A stretch of DNA of 20,652 bases. Source: a virus. Position numbers and translations under genes: made by a program. The notes beneath the pieces were generated by a model that saw nothing but the letters and a program-made list of their open reading frames with translations, ran no database searches and was not told the DNA's origin. The DNA is taken from positions 1 to 20,652 of the IMG/VR virus record IMGVR_UViG_3300042516_004210; one strand, 5' to 3'. Shown piece after piece: positions 1 to 8,900 of the stretch (positions within the stretch are counted from its first letter, which is position 1; each line of letters starts with the position of its first letter).

Positions 1-81
1 TTCAACAGGTGCAGGAGCCGGTGAAGGCGGTATTTCAACAGGTGCAGGAGCAGGTGAAGGCGGTATTTCAACAGGTGCAGG
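1..81. repeat. 33-bp tandem repeat encoding an 11-residue Pro-rich unit
   Basis: Two full copies (1-33 and 34-66, differing at one base) and a partial third copy (67-81) of a 33-bp unit containing GGTGCAGGAG. The array continues past the left edge. On the minus strand it encodes PAPAPVEIPPS. Less regular GGTGATGGT/GGAGCTGGA units go on to about 175 and extend the same Pro-Ala-Ser linker. The in-frame period suggests copy-number change without frameshift. Confidence 0.85.
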
Positions 82-996
82 TGTTGGTGATGGTGATGGT
101 GTTGCAGGAGCTGGAGCTGGAGCAGGTGATGGTGTTGAAGGAGCTGGAGCAGGTGATGGTGATGGTACAGGTATATAGTTAGTATATATACTTCCAGTTA
201 ATGAACCAGTTAATGAACCAGTTAAATATAAAGCTTGATACAATGATCCACTACTACTAGTTGTAAATGAACTAGAAATATAACTACCATTAAAACTCAT
301 TGATAAAAATGAACTTCCACTTGTTGGCCATGCACTTGAAGTATTAGCAGATCCTGATACTGATACTATAATATAATCATCTGTTGATGCTGAAATTATT
401 CCTGATGAGGCCTCAGTAAATGTGAAAGTTTGATAATTTTCAGATCCAGAAGGACTAGCTAAAAATATAGACATTGTTGCTGGAACATTTACATCTGGAG
501 TAAATGAATATTCAAATAATGGATCTGTTGTTTCTTCACCAGTATCAGTAATAGTAACATTATTTGGATCTCCTACTACTAATTGAGGATATTTTCCTTG
601 TTTAACCTTAATTTTTTTAGGAGATTCAACTGGTGTAATTGGTTTTATCCATGGGTTTCCATTACAATCCTCATAATATATTGTAATGTTTTCTGATGTT
701 ATAATTTCAAAATTAGTACATAATTTAATAAGTCCAGCAGTAGTACGAGTTACACTATTTCCACAGTTTTCACCATTATTAGTTATTGTAACAGAAGCTG
801 CTGTTTGACCGGTAGGAATTTTTATAATAACTCCTTCAGATAAACCAACTTCATCATATCCAGTAGCAGGAGTATTATCTTGTAATATAGCAGGGATTAA
901 TGTAGGACTTCCAACTACAGAATAATAAATATCATATGGTCCATTCGGGAAGCCGTTTGGGTTAGGTGATGCTGTTATTTTATAAAATGTAGACAT
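1..996 (-). CDS. Tail adhesin / fibre-like protein, 3' end missing (332 residues seen)
   Basis: The frame opens at an ATG at 996 and stays open to the left edge, so the C-terminus is outside the window. Residues 1-75 resemble the N-terminus of the 724-aa adhesin just upstream: both have a short beta-strand start, then GP(Y/F)DIYY, then a hydrophobic stretch and a late Cys. Residues 93-135 hold one copy of the Cys module found three times in that neighbour (C-x-SENITIYYEDCNGNP here). A Ser/Thr-rich beta region follows, with GSLTGSLTGS near residues 258-269. From about residue 275 the protein is a Pro/Ala/Ser/Glu linker made of PAPAPVEIPPS units. I infer a virion surface protein with a shared attachment domain and a rigid linker leading to an unseen receptor-binding tip. 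The start lies 13 nt after the neighbour's stop and has an A-rich leader without a Shine-Dalgarno box. Confidence 0.8.
   Translation of the reverse strand, partial: MSTFYKITASPNPNGFPNGPYDIYYSVVGSPTLIPAILQDNTPATGYDEVGLSEGVIIKIPTGQTAASVTITNNGENCGNSVTRTTAGLIKLCTNFEIITSENITIYYEDCNGNPWIKPITPVESPKKIKVKQGKYPQLVVGDPNNVTITDTGEETTDPLFEYSFTPDVNVPATMSIFLASPSGSENYQTFTFTEASSGIISASTDDYIIVSVSGSANTSSAWPTSGSSFLSMSFNGSYISSSFTTSSSGSLYQALYLTGSLTGSLTGSIYTNYIPVPSPSPAPAPSTPSPAPAPAPATPSPSPTPAPVEIPPSPAPAPVEIPPSPAPAPVE
194..225. repeat. 12-bp tandem repeat encoding LTGS
   Basis: CCAGTTAATGAA occurs at 194-205 and 206-217, followed by a truncated copy at 218-225. On the minus strand this gives the run LTGSLTGSLTGS just before the Pro-rich linker of the left-edge adhesin. 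The period is a multiple of three, so the frame is kept. Confidence 0.8.
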
Positions 997-1009
997 TTAT
1001 TTTACTATA

Positions 1010-3184
1010 TTAATAAGTTGTATTATCTTTTATTGAAAATCTTGAATTTGGACCTACAGTCCAATTTGATTGTTTAGAAGCTCTACCATCTACAGTACTA
1101 CCATAAAAAACACCCCTTAAATCAATCCAATATAATGTAAATCTAACAAATTCACCACTAGTTAAACTTACGGATGATGAAAAAGCTAAATTTAAATTTA
1201 CTTCACTCTTCATAGCAGAATCAAACCAAAATGTACTTTCTTGTTGATTGTATTTAAATATACTATCTGTATTTTGTTTTAAAGGATTACCTATTAAAGA
1301 ACTAGTAGTATGAGTAATATACTGCCATGATGTAGGATTATTTGTAGTTGAAGATTTTTCTAATACTCCAGCAATTCTAAATACTGCGGGACCTGCTTGA
1401 TCGTTAAAGAAAAATCCAAAATTTTGAGTATCATCCCCTTTAAAAGAAAATGGTATACTTCCAGTAATTGAATATGTGGAAGTTCTAGGAACATAATATC
1501 TATACATTCCTCCCACACTATCAGGTAGTTTATCATATATATAATTTGCGGTTTCTGTATTTGTAATTATATTTCCAAATGTTAAAATTTGATTATTAAT
1601 TGGATATACACGTTGAGCACCTCCTGAAAAGGTTTGTAAAGGAGCACCAGTACCTGATAGATATAAAGAGCTGGTAAATCGCATTTGTGTAGTTGTAGGA
1701 TTTAATCCGTATACATCTTTATGAGGAAATTGATTAGGTAAAAAGAAAGTACTAGCCATTGATTTACTAGATTGTTTTACACCACTTCTTGTATAAACAT
1801 AGCTATGATTTATTCTAGGTAGAAAAAATAATCTTTCTTGACCAATTCGAGTTGATGGATTAGATAGGAAATAAGGTGGGATAGATACTTGATTATCAGT
1901 GTATGAATACGTATAACTATTAGGATCTGTTGCTACTACTTCATATATTATTGGTATTGGAGTTTTAGAAGTATCTTTAATAAGTATAGTTTTAGATGAA
2001 GCTAAAATTATATTTCTACTTGAATTTTCTAAAAAGGCAAATGTATCTTTATCCTTATCCGTTATATTATCTGCTTTAGCTGTTATATCAAATGAAGCTT
2101 TACCATCAGCATTAGTAGTAACAGTTCCTGTAAGTGGTGTGTCAAAATCTCCTGCTAAACCTGAAATCCCCCAATAAAGTGTAGTTCCACTATCAACATT
2201 TTCTGTAGCTATATTTATTGTAACACTTGAACCTTCATTAATTTCAAGTTTAGTAGGAGTTAAAGTATATTTAGGTTCTGGAATTACTGGTGCTGGTGGA
2301 GTATATGTTGCAATAGAAAAATCAAATCCGCAAGTTGATATTGGGGTTACTACACTTAAACAACTACAATCACCCGATATACATTCGTATTTATTAAATA
2401 AAGAAGTAAAGGTTTGAGTTGAACCTGCAGGTAAATCTAAAGTTTGTACTTCATTTTCACAATCAGTATATTTAACAATTATATTAGTATTATCACATTT
2501 ATTTATTGCTTTATATATAGTGCATTTACCTTGAGGAATATCAGGATCTTCTATAGGATCAATTCCAATTCCAATTCCACAATTTCCTCCACTATTATAT
2601 AATGTTCCAGATATACCTTTTACTAAAGTTGTAGTATTAGGTGGAATAGATATTGAAATTCGTTTACCATTACAATCAACATATTTTATATCAACAGATA
2701 TATCAGGACATGGATTAGAAATATTATAAAATTTACAATATTGTGGATCTGGGTATATAATAACAGCATTAGGATCTCCTGAAATCACAGTTGCTGAATC
2801 TAAAAGTCCACTAAATGAACCACTACCTCCTGGTCCTATTGTTATAGTTTGAATATTACCATCACAATCAGTATATTGAATAGTTACTGAGGAGATTGAA
2901 TTATTTTTTACTAAATAAGCAATACATTCGAATGGATTTATTTCAGGAGTTTGAGTTATACTAGCAATATTATTGCAAGTATCTTTTAAATTAAATACAT
3001 TAATACTACTAACTCCATAATCTGCTTGTATATCAACTCCAGATAATAATTGATTTGCAGTAATATTTGTTGCATAACTTCCAGTAACTAAAGGAGCTAA
3101 TACAGATTCATTATTTGATACATAATATATATCAAAAGGACCTGAATTATTATTAGTTGTTAAAGTTACTTTAAATTTCCTCAT
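1010..3184 (-). CDS. Multidomain tail adhesin: Cys-module repeats, Ig-like domain, jelly-roll-like tip
   Basis: 724 aa. Residues 1-75 form an N-terminal domain shared with the left-edge adhesin (GPFDIYY at 15-21). Three related Cys modules follow at about 87-136, 150-200 and 221-276. Each has the core (V/I)x(Y)(T/V)DC(D/N/E), with the core cysteines at 107, 171 and 242. Residues about 306-405 look like an Ig-like/Big-type domain (a regular beta pattern with INEGSSVTINIATENV and ending TILIKD). Residues 430-724 are beta- and aromatic-rich; YYVPRTSTYSITGSIPFSF, then LNLAFSSSVSLTSGEFVRF, resembles C1q/TNF-type jelly-roll receptor-binding tips. I infer a receptor-binding fibre or spike carried on the virion. 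No signal peptide is evident, which fits a virion protein. The exact receptor is unknown. Confidence 0.75.
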   Translation of the reverse strand: MRKFKVTLTTNNNSGPFDIYYVSNNESVLAPLVTGSYATNITANQLLSGVDIQADYGVSSINVFNLKDTCNNIASITQTPEINPFECIAYLVKNNSISSVTIQYTDCDGNIQTITIGPGGSGSFSGLLDSATVISGDPNAVIIYPDPQYCKFYNISNPCPDISVDIKYVDCNGKRISISIPPNTTTLVKGISGTLYNSGGNCGIGIGIDPIEDPDIPQGKCTIYKAINKCDNTNIIVKYTDCENEVQTLDLPAGSTQTFTSLFNKYECISGDCSCLSVVTPISTCGFDFSIATYTPPAPVIPEPKYTLTPTKLEINEGSSVTINIATENVDSGTTLYWGISGLAGDFDTPLTGTVTTNADGKASFDITAKADNITDKDKDTFAFLENSSRNIILASSKTILIKDTSKTPIPIIYEVVATDPNSYTYSYTDNQVSIPPYFLSNPSTRIGQERLFFLPRINHSYVYTRSGVKQSSKSMASTFFLPNQFPHKDVYGLNPTTTQMRFTSSLYLSGTGAPLQTFSGGAQRVYPINNQILTFGNIITNTETANYIYDKLPDSVGGMYRYYVPRTSTYSITGSIPFSFKGDDTQNFGFFFNDQAGPAVFRIAGVLEKSSTTNNPTSWQYITHTTSSLIGNPLKQNTDSIFKYNQQESTFWFDSAMKSEVNLNLAFSSSVSLTSGEFVRFTLYWIDLRGVFYGSTVDGRASKQSNWTVGPNSRFSIKDNTTY

Positions 3185-3218
3185 TTATTATACTGTTATA
3201 TATAAATATATATTAATT

Positions 3219-4154
3219 TTATTGGTCTGAAATTTCTGAAGAACTAACTGCAAAGTTACAATTATTTAATAAATTAACTTTAAGTAATCCCAAATTACTA
3301 GTTAAAGAAGTATCAGCACATGAACTTCCAGTTAAATTTGTATTAAATGTAAAATTAGTTTGATATATTCCTAAAGCAGCACTTCCTGTAAAATCTACAG
3401 TTCCATTATTATTTTTAGTAAAAAAACTAGATTCAAAATTAGATAATGCTAAACTTTCAGTAACTAAATTACTACCTCTAGTAATTATAGACCCAGTAAG
3501 ATTAATATTTCTATTAGTATCAGTATCATAAAATATAACTTCTCTTTGGGTTGCTAATGGAGGTAAAGGAAATAATAATTGATAATCAAGATGAGTTATT
3601 ATTGAAAGTCCTTGAGGATAAAAAATATTACCAACATAAGTATTTGAATTTTTAGTATCAATTAAATTACCTATACCATCGTCTTTAATACAATAAACTG
3701 AAGATGATAATTCAAAAGCATGAGGTAAAATCTTTTGACCATATAAATCTTGGTTTATAGATAATACACGAATACTAGCATTAGCTCCTGTTGGGTAATT
3801 TTTTATTAATGATGGATTCTCATTAAAATCATAAAAAGCATCTGTTGCTCTTAATTGAGATGATGATTCATAATATAATGAAGAAGCTAATGAACTAGTA
3901 TTTAATAATTCAGCACTTGATGAATATTGCTGATAAAATAAATGATTTATCTGAGAATAGACTAATCTTTCATATTGTCCTTCTGTGATAGGGTCTGTAA
4001 TTGGTGAAAAAGAACCAGTTATATTAGTTCCTTTATATATTGTTATATATTGATCATTTTTAGGATACGGACAATAATTAAAAACCCAATTTTTATTGGC
4101 CACATACGGAACGGATATTACATCCGATCTTTTTAATCTTTTAAATGAAGCCAT
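3219..4154 (-). CDS. Baseplate/tail periphery protein, paralogue of the 341-aa neighbour
   Basis: 311 aa, rich in Ser, Thr and Asn. Residues 57-190 follow the same pattern as residues 88-212 of the adjacent 341-aa protein: GQY-x-LVY near the start, then (I/L)xPxxFEL, then a (I/T)DDxx(G/S) turn, then a YGLMFPDLGVI-like strand (here GNIFYPQGLSII). This points to an ancient tandem duplication. The C-terminal third has no counterpart of the neighbour's conserved end and instead has an LTGSSCADTSL stretch and a late Cys. The role is inferred from position, between baseplate wedge genes and adhesins; an adaptor or connector for the fibres is plausible. The gene starts behind AAAATTAATTTAA, 11 nt after the neighbour's stop. 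Confidence 0.65.
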   Translation of the reverse strand: MASFKRLKRSDVISVPYVANKNWVFNYCPYPKNDQYITIYKGTNITGSFSPITDPITEGQYERLVYSQINHLFYQQYSSSAELLNTSSLASSLYYESSSQLRATDAFYDFNENPSLIKNYPTGANASIRVLSINQDLYGQKILPHAFELSSSVYCIKDDGIGNLIDTKNSNTYVGNIFYPQGLSIITHLDYQLLFPLPPLATQREVIFYDTDTNRNINLTGSIITRGSNLVTESLALSNFESSFFTKNNNGTVDFTGSAALGIYQTNFTFNTNLTGSSCADTSLTSNLGLLKVNLLNNCNFAVSSSEISDQ

Positions 4155-4165
4155 TTAAATTAATT

Positions 4166-5191
4166 TTAGTAATCTAATTTTATTCTGATTAAAGATTCTT
4201 TTGTAAAATCTTTAACTAATGGACGTGACAATTTAGCTACAGCTAATAATTCATTATTATCATTATACATACCTACAGTAGTAATATAGGTTTGAGGATT
4301 ATCAATTAATGTATCATATAATAAACTACCACTATTATTTATAATAGATGGATTTGTTGTATAATTAAAATCACTATTTTTAATACGAGTAAAGAAATAA
4401 CGTGATGATACAGTTTCTTGTGATTGTAATGTAAATTGTGACGCATTTGATCCACTAATAGCTCTAAATAAAGTAGCTAAATTAGGAGTTGTTAAAACTC
4501 CAGCACCACCATCTGCTGTATTTGTAGCTAAAGCAACACCTCCTACAGAACCTGTATTTGCCAAAGCTCTTGGATTTAATAAAATAACACCTAAATCAGG
4601 AAACATTAAACCATAACTTCCACTTACTCCTTGAAGTTGAGAATTTGAAATATTTCCTGCACTTCCTGAAATTAATGTATAATAACGATTAGATCCTATA
4701 AAATTTACAATTGATCCACTTATAGTACTATCATCAGTTAATTGTAATACACTTAAACCTCCTGCAGATCCTGTAAGTTCTAAAGTTAAAGAACCAGGTT
4801 TAATAGATTCTTTAAAACGAGATCGAGCTATATTAATAGCATAAAAATCAGGTGAAGTAACATTTCCAAATATAAATGATGAATTTTCATCATTATATAT
4901 TAAACTTCTATATTGTCCGTATGTAACACGAGTTGGAGTAATATTTGCAACAGAAGTATTTATATCTGAAGATCCACTTCCAGCAACATGACCATATTGA
5001 ATAGTAAATTGTAAAGAAGATGCAGATGCTGCAGATGCAGATGAATTAAATACATTTAAATAATATGGACTAGTTACTGCACTAGATGTATGAAAAGTAA
5101 CTAGATTAGGGTTATCATTTACCCACATTCCTCTTGTTATTGTTTCTGCACTTATTACTGAATCATCAGCATTATATCTTATAAATGACAT
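4166..5191 (-). CDS. Baseplate/tail structural protein with YNDNNELLAVAKLS C-terminal motif
   Basis: 341 aa. Residues 1-85 are Ser/Ala-rich beta sequence. The core at 88-212 (GQYRSLIY, then KPGSLTLELTGS, LTDDSTISG and YGLMFPDLGVILLNP) is shared with the downstream 311-aa protein. The C-terminal part has TNPSI, then ITTVGMYNDNNELLAVAKLS and ends in RIKLDY. From memory, that C-terminal pattern is widespread in structural proteins of environmental and Bacteroidota phages next to baseplate genes; a profile search would be needed to confirm it. I infer a virion structural protein of the outer baseplate or fibre base. It begins 1 nt after the stop of the 219-aa gene, so translation is probably coupled. 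Confidence 0.68.
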   Translation of the reverse strand: MSFIRYNADDSVISAETITRGMWVNDNPNLVTFHTSSAVTSPYYLNVFNSSASAASASSLQFTIQYGHVAGSGSSDINTSVANITPTRVTYGQYRSLIYNDENSSFIFGNVTSPDFYAINIARSRFKESIKPGSLTLELTGSAGGLSVLQLTDDSTISGSIVNFIGSNRYYTLISGSAGNISNSQLQGVSGSYGLMFPDLGVILLNPRALANTGSVGGVALATNTADGGAGVLTTPNLATLFRAISGSNASQFTLQSQETVSSRYFFTRIKNSDFNYTTNPSIINNSGSLLYDTLIDNPQTYITTVGMYNDNNELLAVAKLSRPLVKDFTKESLIRIKLDY

Positions 5192-5192
5192 A

Positions 5193-5852
5193 TTATTGGT
5201 TATTTACTTTAATTATATTTACAGGAATTGTAACTCGAGCGCCTGAATCTCTACCTACTACTGTAATTGTAGTTGATAATTGAGATAATGAAGCTCCGAA
5301 TAATGTATTAATTGTAGTACCAGTTAATGTAAATGAAGTTCCAAGAGTTGATTTACTTAATTGAGTACCTGTAGTAGAATTATTATTAGTTATATTATCG
5401 CTTTGTATTCCAACTCCGTTAAATGTAGATAATAATCTAATATCAGCGATAGTAGCTGTATAACCATTAGCTTCAAATGTTGAAGTAGCTCCTAAATAAT
5501 TTAATGTTTGAGGAGTAATAGTTAAAGTAGCTCCTTGGCGTAATGAAATTATATTATAACCTAATGATATAACTGGTAATTTTGATGTACCACGAGGTAA
5601 AGTAACTAATTTATATCTCATAATTTGAGTTTCATTAGGAAATGCTTCCATCATAGGCATAGCTTCAATGGCTTCACCATAAAACGCAGAACCTGAAGGA
5701 TGAGCAGGATTATATAATGTATAATCTATTTCATCATCACCTAATGAAAATTGAGTAATTTGAAAAGAACCGTCATTTCTCGCTAATAACTCACGTCCTT
5801 TTGTAGTTAATATAGCATCTACTGTTACCGTAGTGTTATTTAAAATTGCCAT
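5193..5852 (-). CDS. Tail/baseplate structural protein with C-terminal Ig-like domain
   Basis: 219 aa. Residues 1-95 are a compact domain starting MAILNNTTVTVDAILTTKGR, with FSLGDDEIDYTLYNP at about 35-49 and a Met-rich strand near 65-70. Such N-termini (an ILT-KGRELLA helix followed by a (F/L)xxxDDE(I/V)(D/N)Y turn) recur in phage structural proteins next to baseplate genes; I know the pattern but cannot name a T4 counterpart. Residues 97-219 are a regular beta series (QGATLTITPQTLNYLG through TTITVVGRDSGARVTIPV) like a bacterial Ig-like fold. A 49-bp gap with a near-palindromic A/T run separates it from the 1493-aa gene upstream. Confidence 0.62.
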   Translation of the reverse strand: MAILNNTTVTVDAILTTKGRELLARNDGSFQITQFSLGDDEIDYTLYNPAHPSGSAFYGEAIEAMPMMEAFPNETQIMRYKLVTLPRGTSKLPVISLGYNIISLRQGATLTITPQTLNYLGATSTFEANGYTATIADIRLLSTFNGVGIQSDNITNNNSTTGTQLSKSTLGTSFTLTGTTINTLFGASLSQLSTTITVVGRDSGARVTIPVNIIKVNNQ

Positions 5853-5901
5853 AATTTATCTAATATTTTGGTATAAATATATATATTTTATAATTTTTCA
5901 A
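5853..5901 (-). promoter_or_regulatory. AT-only near-palindromic gap, possible internal promoter
   Basis: With 49 bp this is the largest gap inside the structural block. It holds a near-perfect A/T palindrome (TATAAATATATATATTTTATA at about 5872-5892). Read on the minus strand it contains TATAAAATA (5884-5892), one inserted base away from the T4 late-promoter box TATAAATA. It could be an extra late promoter for the distal tail genes or just a flexible A/T spacer; the evidence is weak. Confidence 0.25.
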
Positions 5902-8900
5902 TTAAAATCCACCTAAATCAGTAGAACCAGCATCAATTAGTTTTTGTTTAACTTCTTTAGTTATAGTATCTATATTACTAAGTACATCAGGATGAATATT
6001 ATTTGGTATTATAAATCCTACAGAAGTTGGATCTGTAGATTTATTAAATGTTAATATCACATTAGTTTCATCAGGAACTCGTCTTAATATAATAAATTTA
6101 TCAACCCCAGCTGTAGTTGTATCAAGAGTATTATTTATTTTAGATCTTAAACTATCTGGAAGATTTCTATCTAAAGTTATACATCTATTACTACCTGAAT
6201 TAAAAGTTCTTGTAATTTTAAATTCTGTAGATTGATTATTCCAAAATACTACTACTACATCTTCTTTCATTGGAGTAAATGCTGTATTTACTCTTCCATA
6301 ATCTGTATATAATTTATTTAAATCTGCTGATCCAGTATCAGGAAGAAATAAATAATTATTAAAAGAACTTAATCCTTCATTAAATACTAAAGTATCTATA
6401 TTTCCTAATGAAGATGAAATAGCTCGACTAATAAAACTATCAGAACTAGATCCAATAGCAAATACAGAATTTCCAGCAATATTAGATGTTAAGTTATTTT
6501 TTAATTCTCCTGGAGATGTAAAAGATGCTGTAAAATTATTTGTTGTTGTATCAACTAATGATAATTTAAAATATATTTTATCATTTTTAACAAGACGAAG
6601 AGAATCCCCCTTATTAACAAATAAATTTAATGTTCCATTTAAATTTTGCTTAATATCATTAGGAGATGATAATGAAGTTATATAATCATCTTTATCAAAT
6701 GTATTATTAGGAGAAGAACTTTTACTAAATACTAAATTTGTACGAGTTGAACCTCCTTGATTCCATGTTATTATATAAGAACGCCAATTATTAGTTCCAT
6801 CAGAATATATATTAGTACTAACATATGATAAATTTAAATCATCTATATCATCATCTAAAAGTAATGGAAAATAAGAAGAAGGAATATCAACACTTATAAT
6901 AGGATTTCTTAATTCGTCAAATACGGCTTCACCTTGATTTACATTATATCCTCGGGCTATTATATCAATTTTATAAGATGTAGTAAATTTTTGTATGCCT
7001 GAGGTTGCTATTATATCTCCTGAAGGAAAGTTATCAATAATTTCACCTTTAATTATATCATATTTAAAAGAAAGATTTTGGTTAGTTGCTTGAAATTGAA
7101 CACCTATATTAATTGATGTATCAAATACATATGTTCCATCAGCCGATACTGAATATGAAGGAAATGTATTTACTATTGAACTACCTGTTTTAAATAATAA
7201 ATTATCATTAAAATCAATTTGATCAAATATATTATATATTACTTTTGCACCTTGTGAACCACTAGGTTTTAAAGGATATACGTTGTTTCCACTACCACTA
7301 ATAAAGCCTCCATTTATATTTGTTGATTTAAATAATTTAGCAATATCTTCTCCACTATATTGAAAATGTAATTTATCTGTAAGAGTTGAACCAGTAGTAT
7401 ATAATATAGGTAAATAATTATATCCACTATTATAAATTAGTTTATCACCATCAGCAACTTTTGAATCTCCATATTTTTCAGGATTAAATTGGGCAACTGT
7501 TAAAAGTTGACCTTCCTTAAATAAATTTTGAACTTCAACCCAATTTTTATTCTTTTTATTTAATTCAGTTAAACTTCCTTCTTCATCAACAAGATATTTT
7601 AAAATTACATTATTTTTTTGTATACTTGTTAATAAATTATTGTTTTTTATTTGAGTAAATAAACCAATTTTTCTTGTATATTGATCAATAACAGCATTTT
7701 TACCAAAAGAACTATCTCCAATATATGCTTCAGATGCAGAACTATATACATTATATTTTAAACTATATATTTTAGTTCCTTCATATCTAGAATTTTCATA
7801 TCCACGTAATGATAAATTACTATCTTGTAATTCAGCACTTGAACTATATTGAGTAATTGCTGATTGAGTTGAAAATACTTTACTATTTATAGCATTATAT
7901 ATATTTTCAGTTTTATATCTTGATATTGATGTTCTACTTCCTGTTACGTTGTTTAACATAACATTAAAATCACTATGATTAAATTTATTTAAACTAAATG
8001 ATCTTGAAGGATAAAGATATGGATTTGGGTTTGATTCAAAAAAATATTTGTACGTATCAATATATGAACCTATTATTTCTCCAGTATAAAATGAAGATTT
8101 ATTTCCTGAAAGTTTATCATAATGATAATCATTATCTTCCTTAATAGTAGGCGCATTATAATTAGCTTGATATGTTTCTTGTTCCGTTACATCAGGTTGG
8201 TATGAAGAGATTTTATTTCTTTCTAATATAGGAGATTTTATTGTTACCCCAGTTAACGCATTTGCTCTAGCAGGAACAAAATCTTTTAACATTTTGAATA
8301 AACTATTATCAAAATATTTTACTAATTCAATAAATTCCTTATAATCTAAACGTTGAGCACTACCAGAAATAGCAGAACTAGCTGAAATAAAATAATTTTG
8401 TTGTATTATTAAATTATCATAAGATGATGATTCCATTAATCTTGGATCTCCAATATATTCATCTAATGAAAATGTTGGGTATGTAGAAGCAATAGATGCT
8501 GATATTCTAGAATTTAATTCATTTTGAGGACTAAATGATAAATCTACAAAATGTAAATCAGTTGAAGTAAATTCTGATGATGCTGTTGGTTGAGTTTGTA
8601 AAGATATAAATGGAGATAATACACTACCTGTAATAGTATTATTTTGGATAGTTATTTTATCATTATCATATCCTTTAATTTCGTTCTTTTTTAAAGATCC
8701 TCCAAATTCTTTAGGAGATAATATAGAACCAGTAATACCAAAAGTAGTAATTAAATTTTGTAAACCAACAGATGTACCTTTACCCTTATTTAATAAAATT
8801 AAATTATGATATATTCTTTTATAAGTTTCAGCTAATAAATCTTTTTTAGATATATTATTTAAATAACTACTTGTTACTGAAAAATCATTATCAAATAATA

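Noticed and set aside
1-180. CRISPR-like array
   Set aside because: The repeats are contiguous, in frame and coding for a Pro-rich linker; there are no spacers.
1010-1300. Diversity-generating variable region at the adhesin C-terminus
   Set aside because: No reverse transcriptase, template repeat or second copy of the C-terminal sequence is present in the window.
4957-4964. TATAAATA on the minus strand inside the 341-aa gene
   Set aside because: Within coding sequence in an AT-rich genome; expected by chance.
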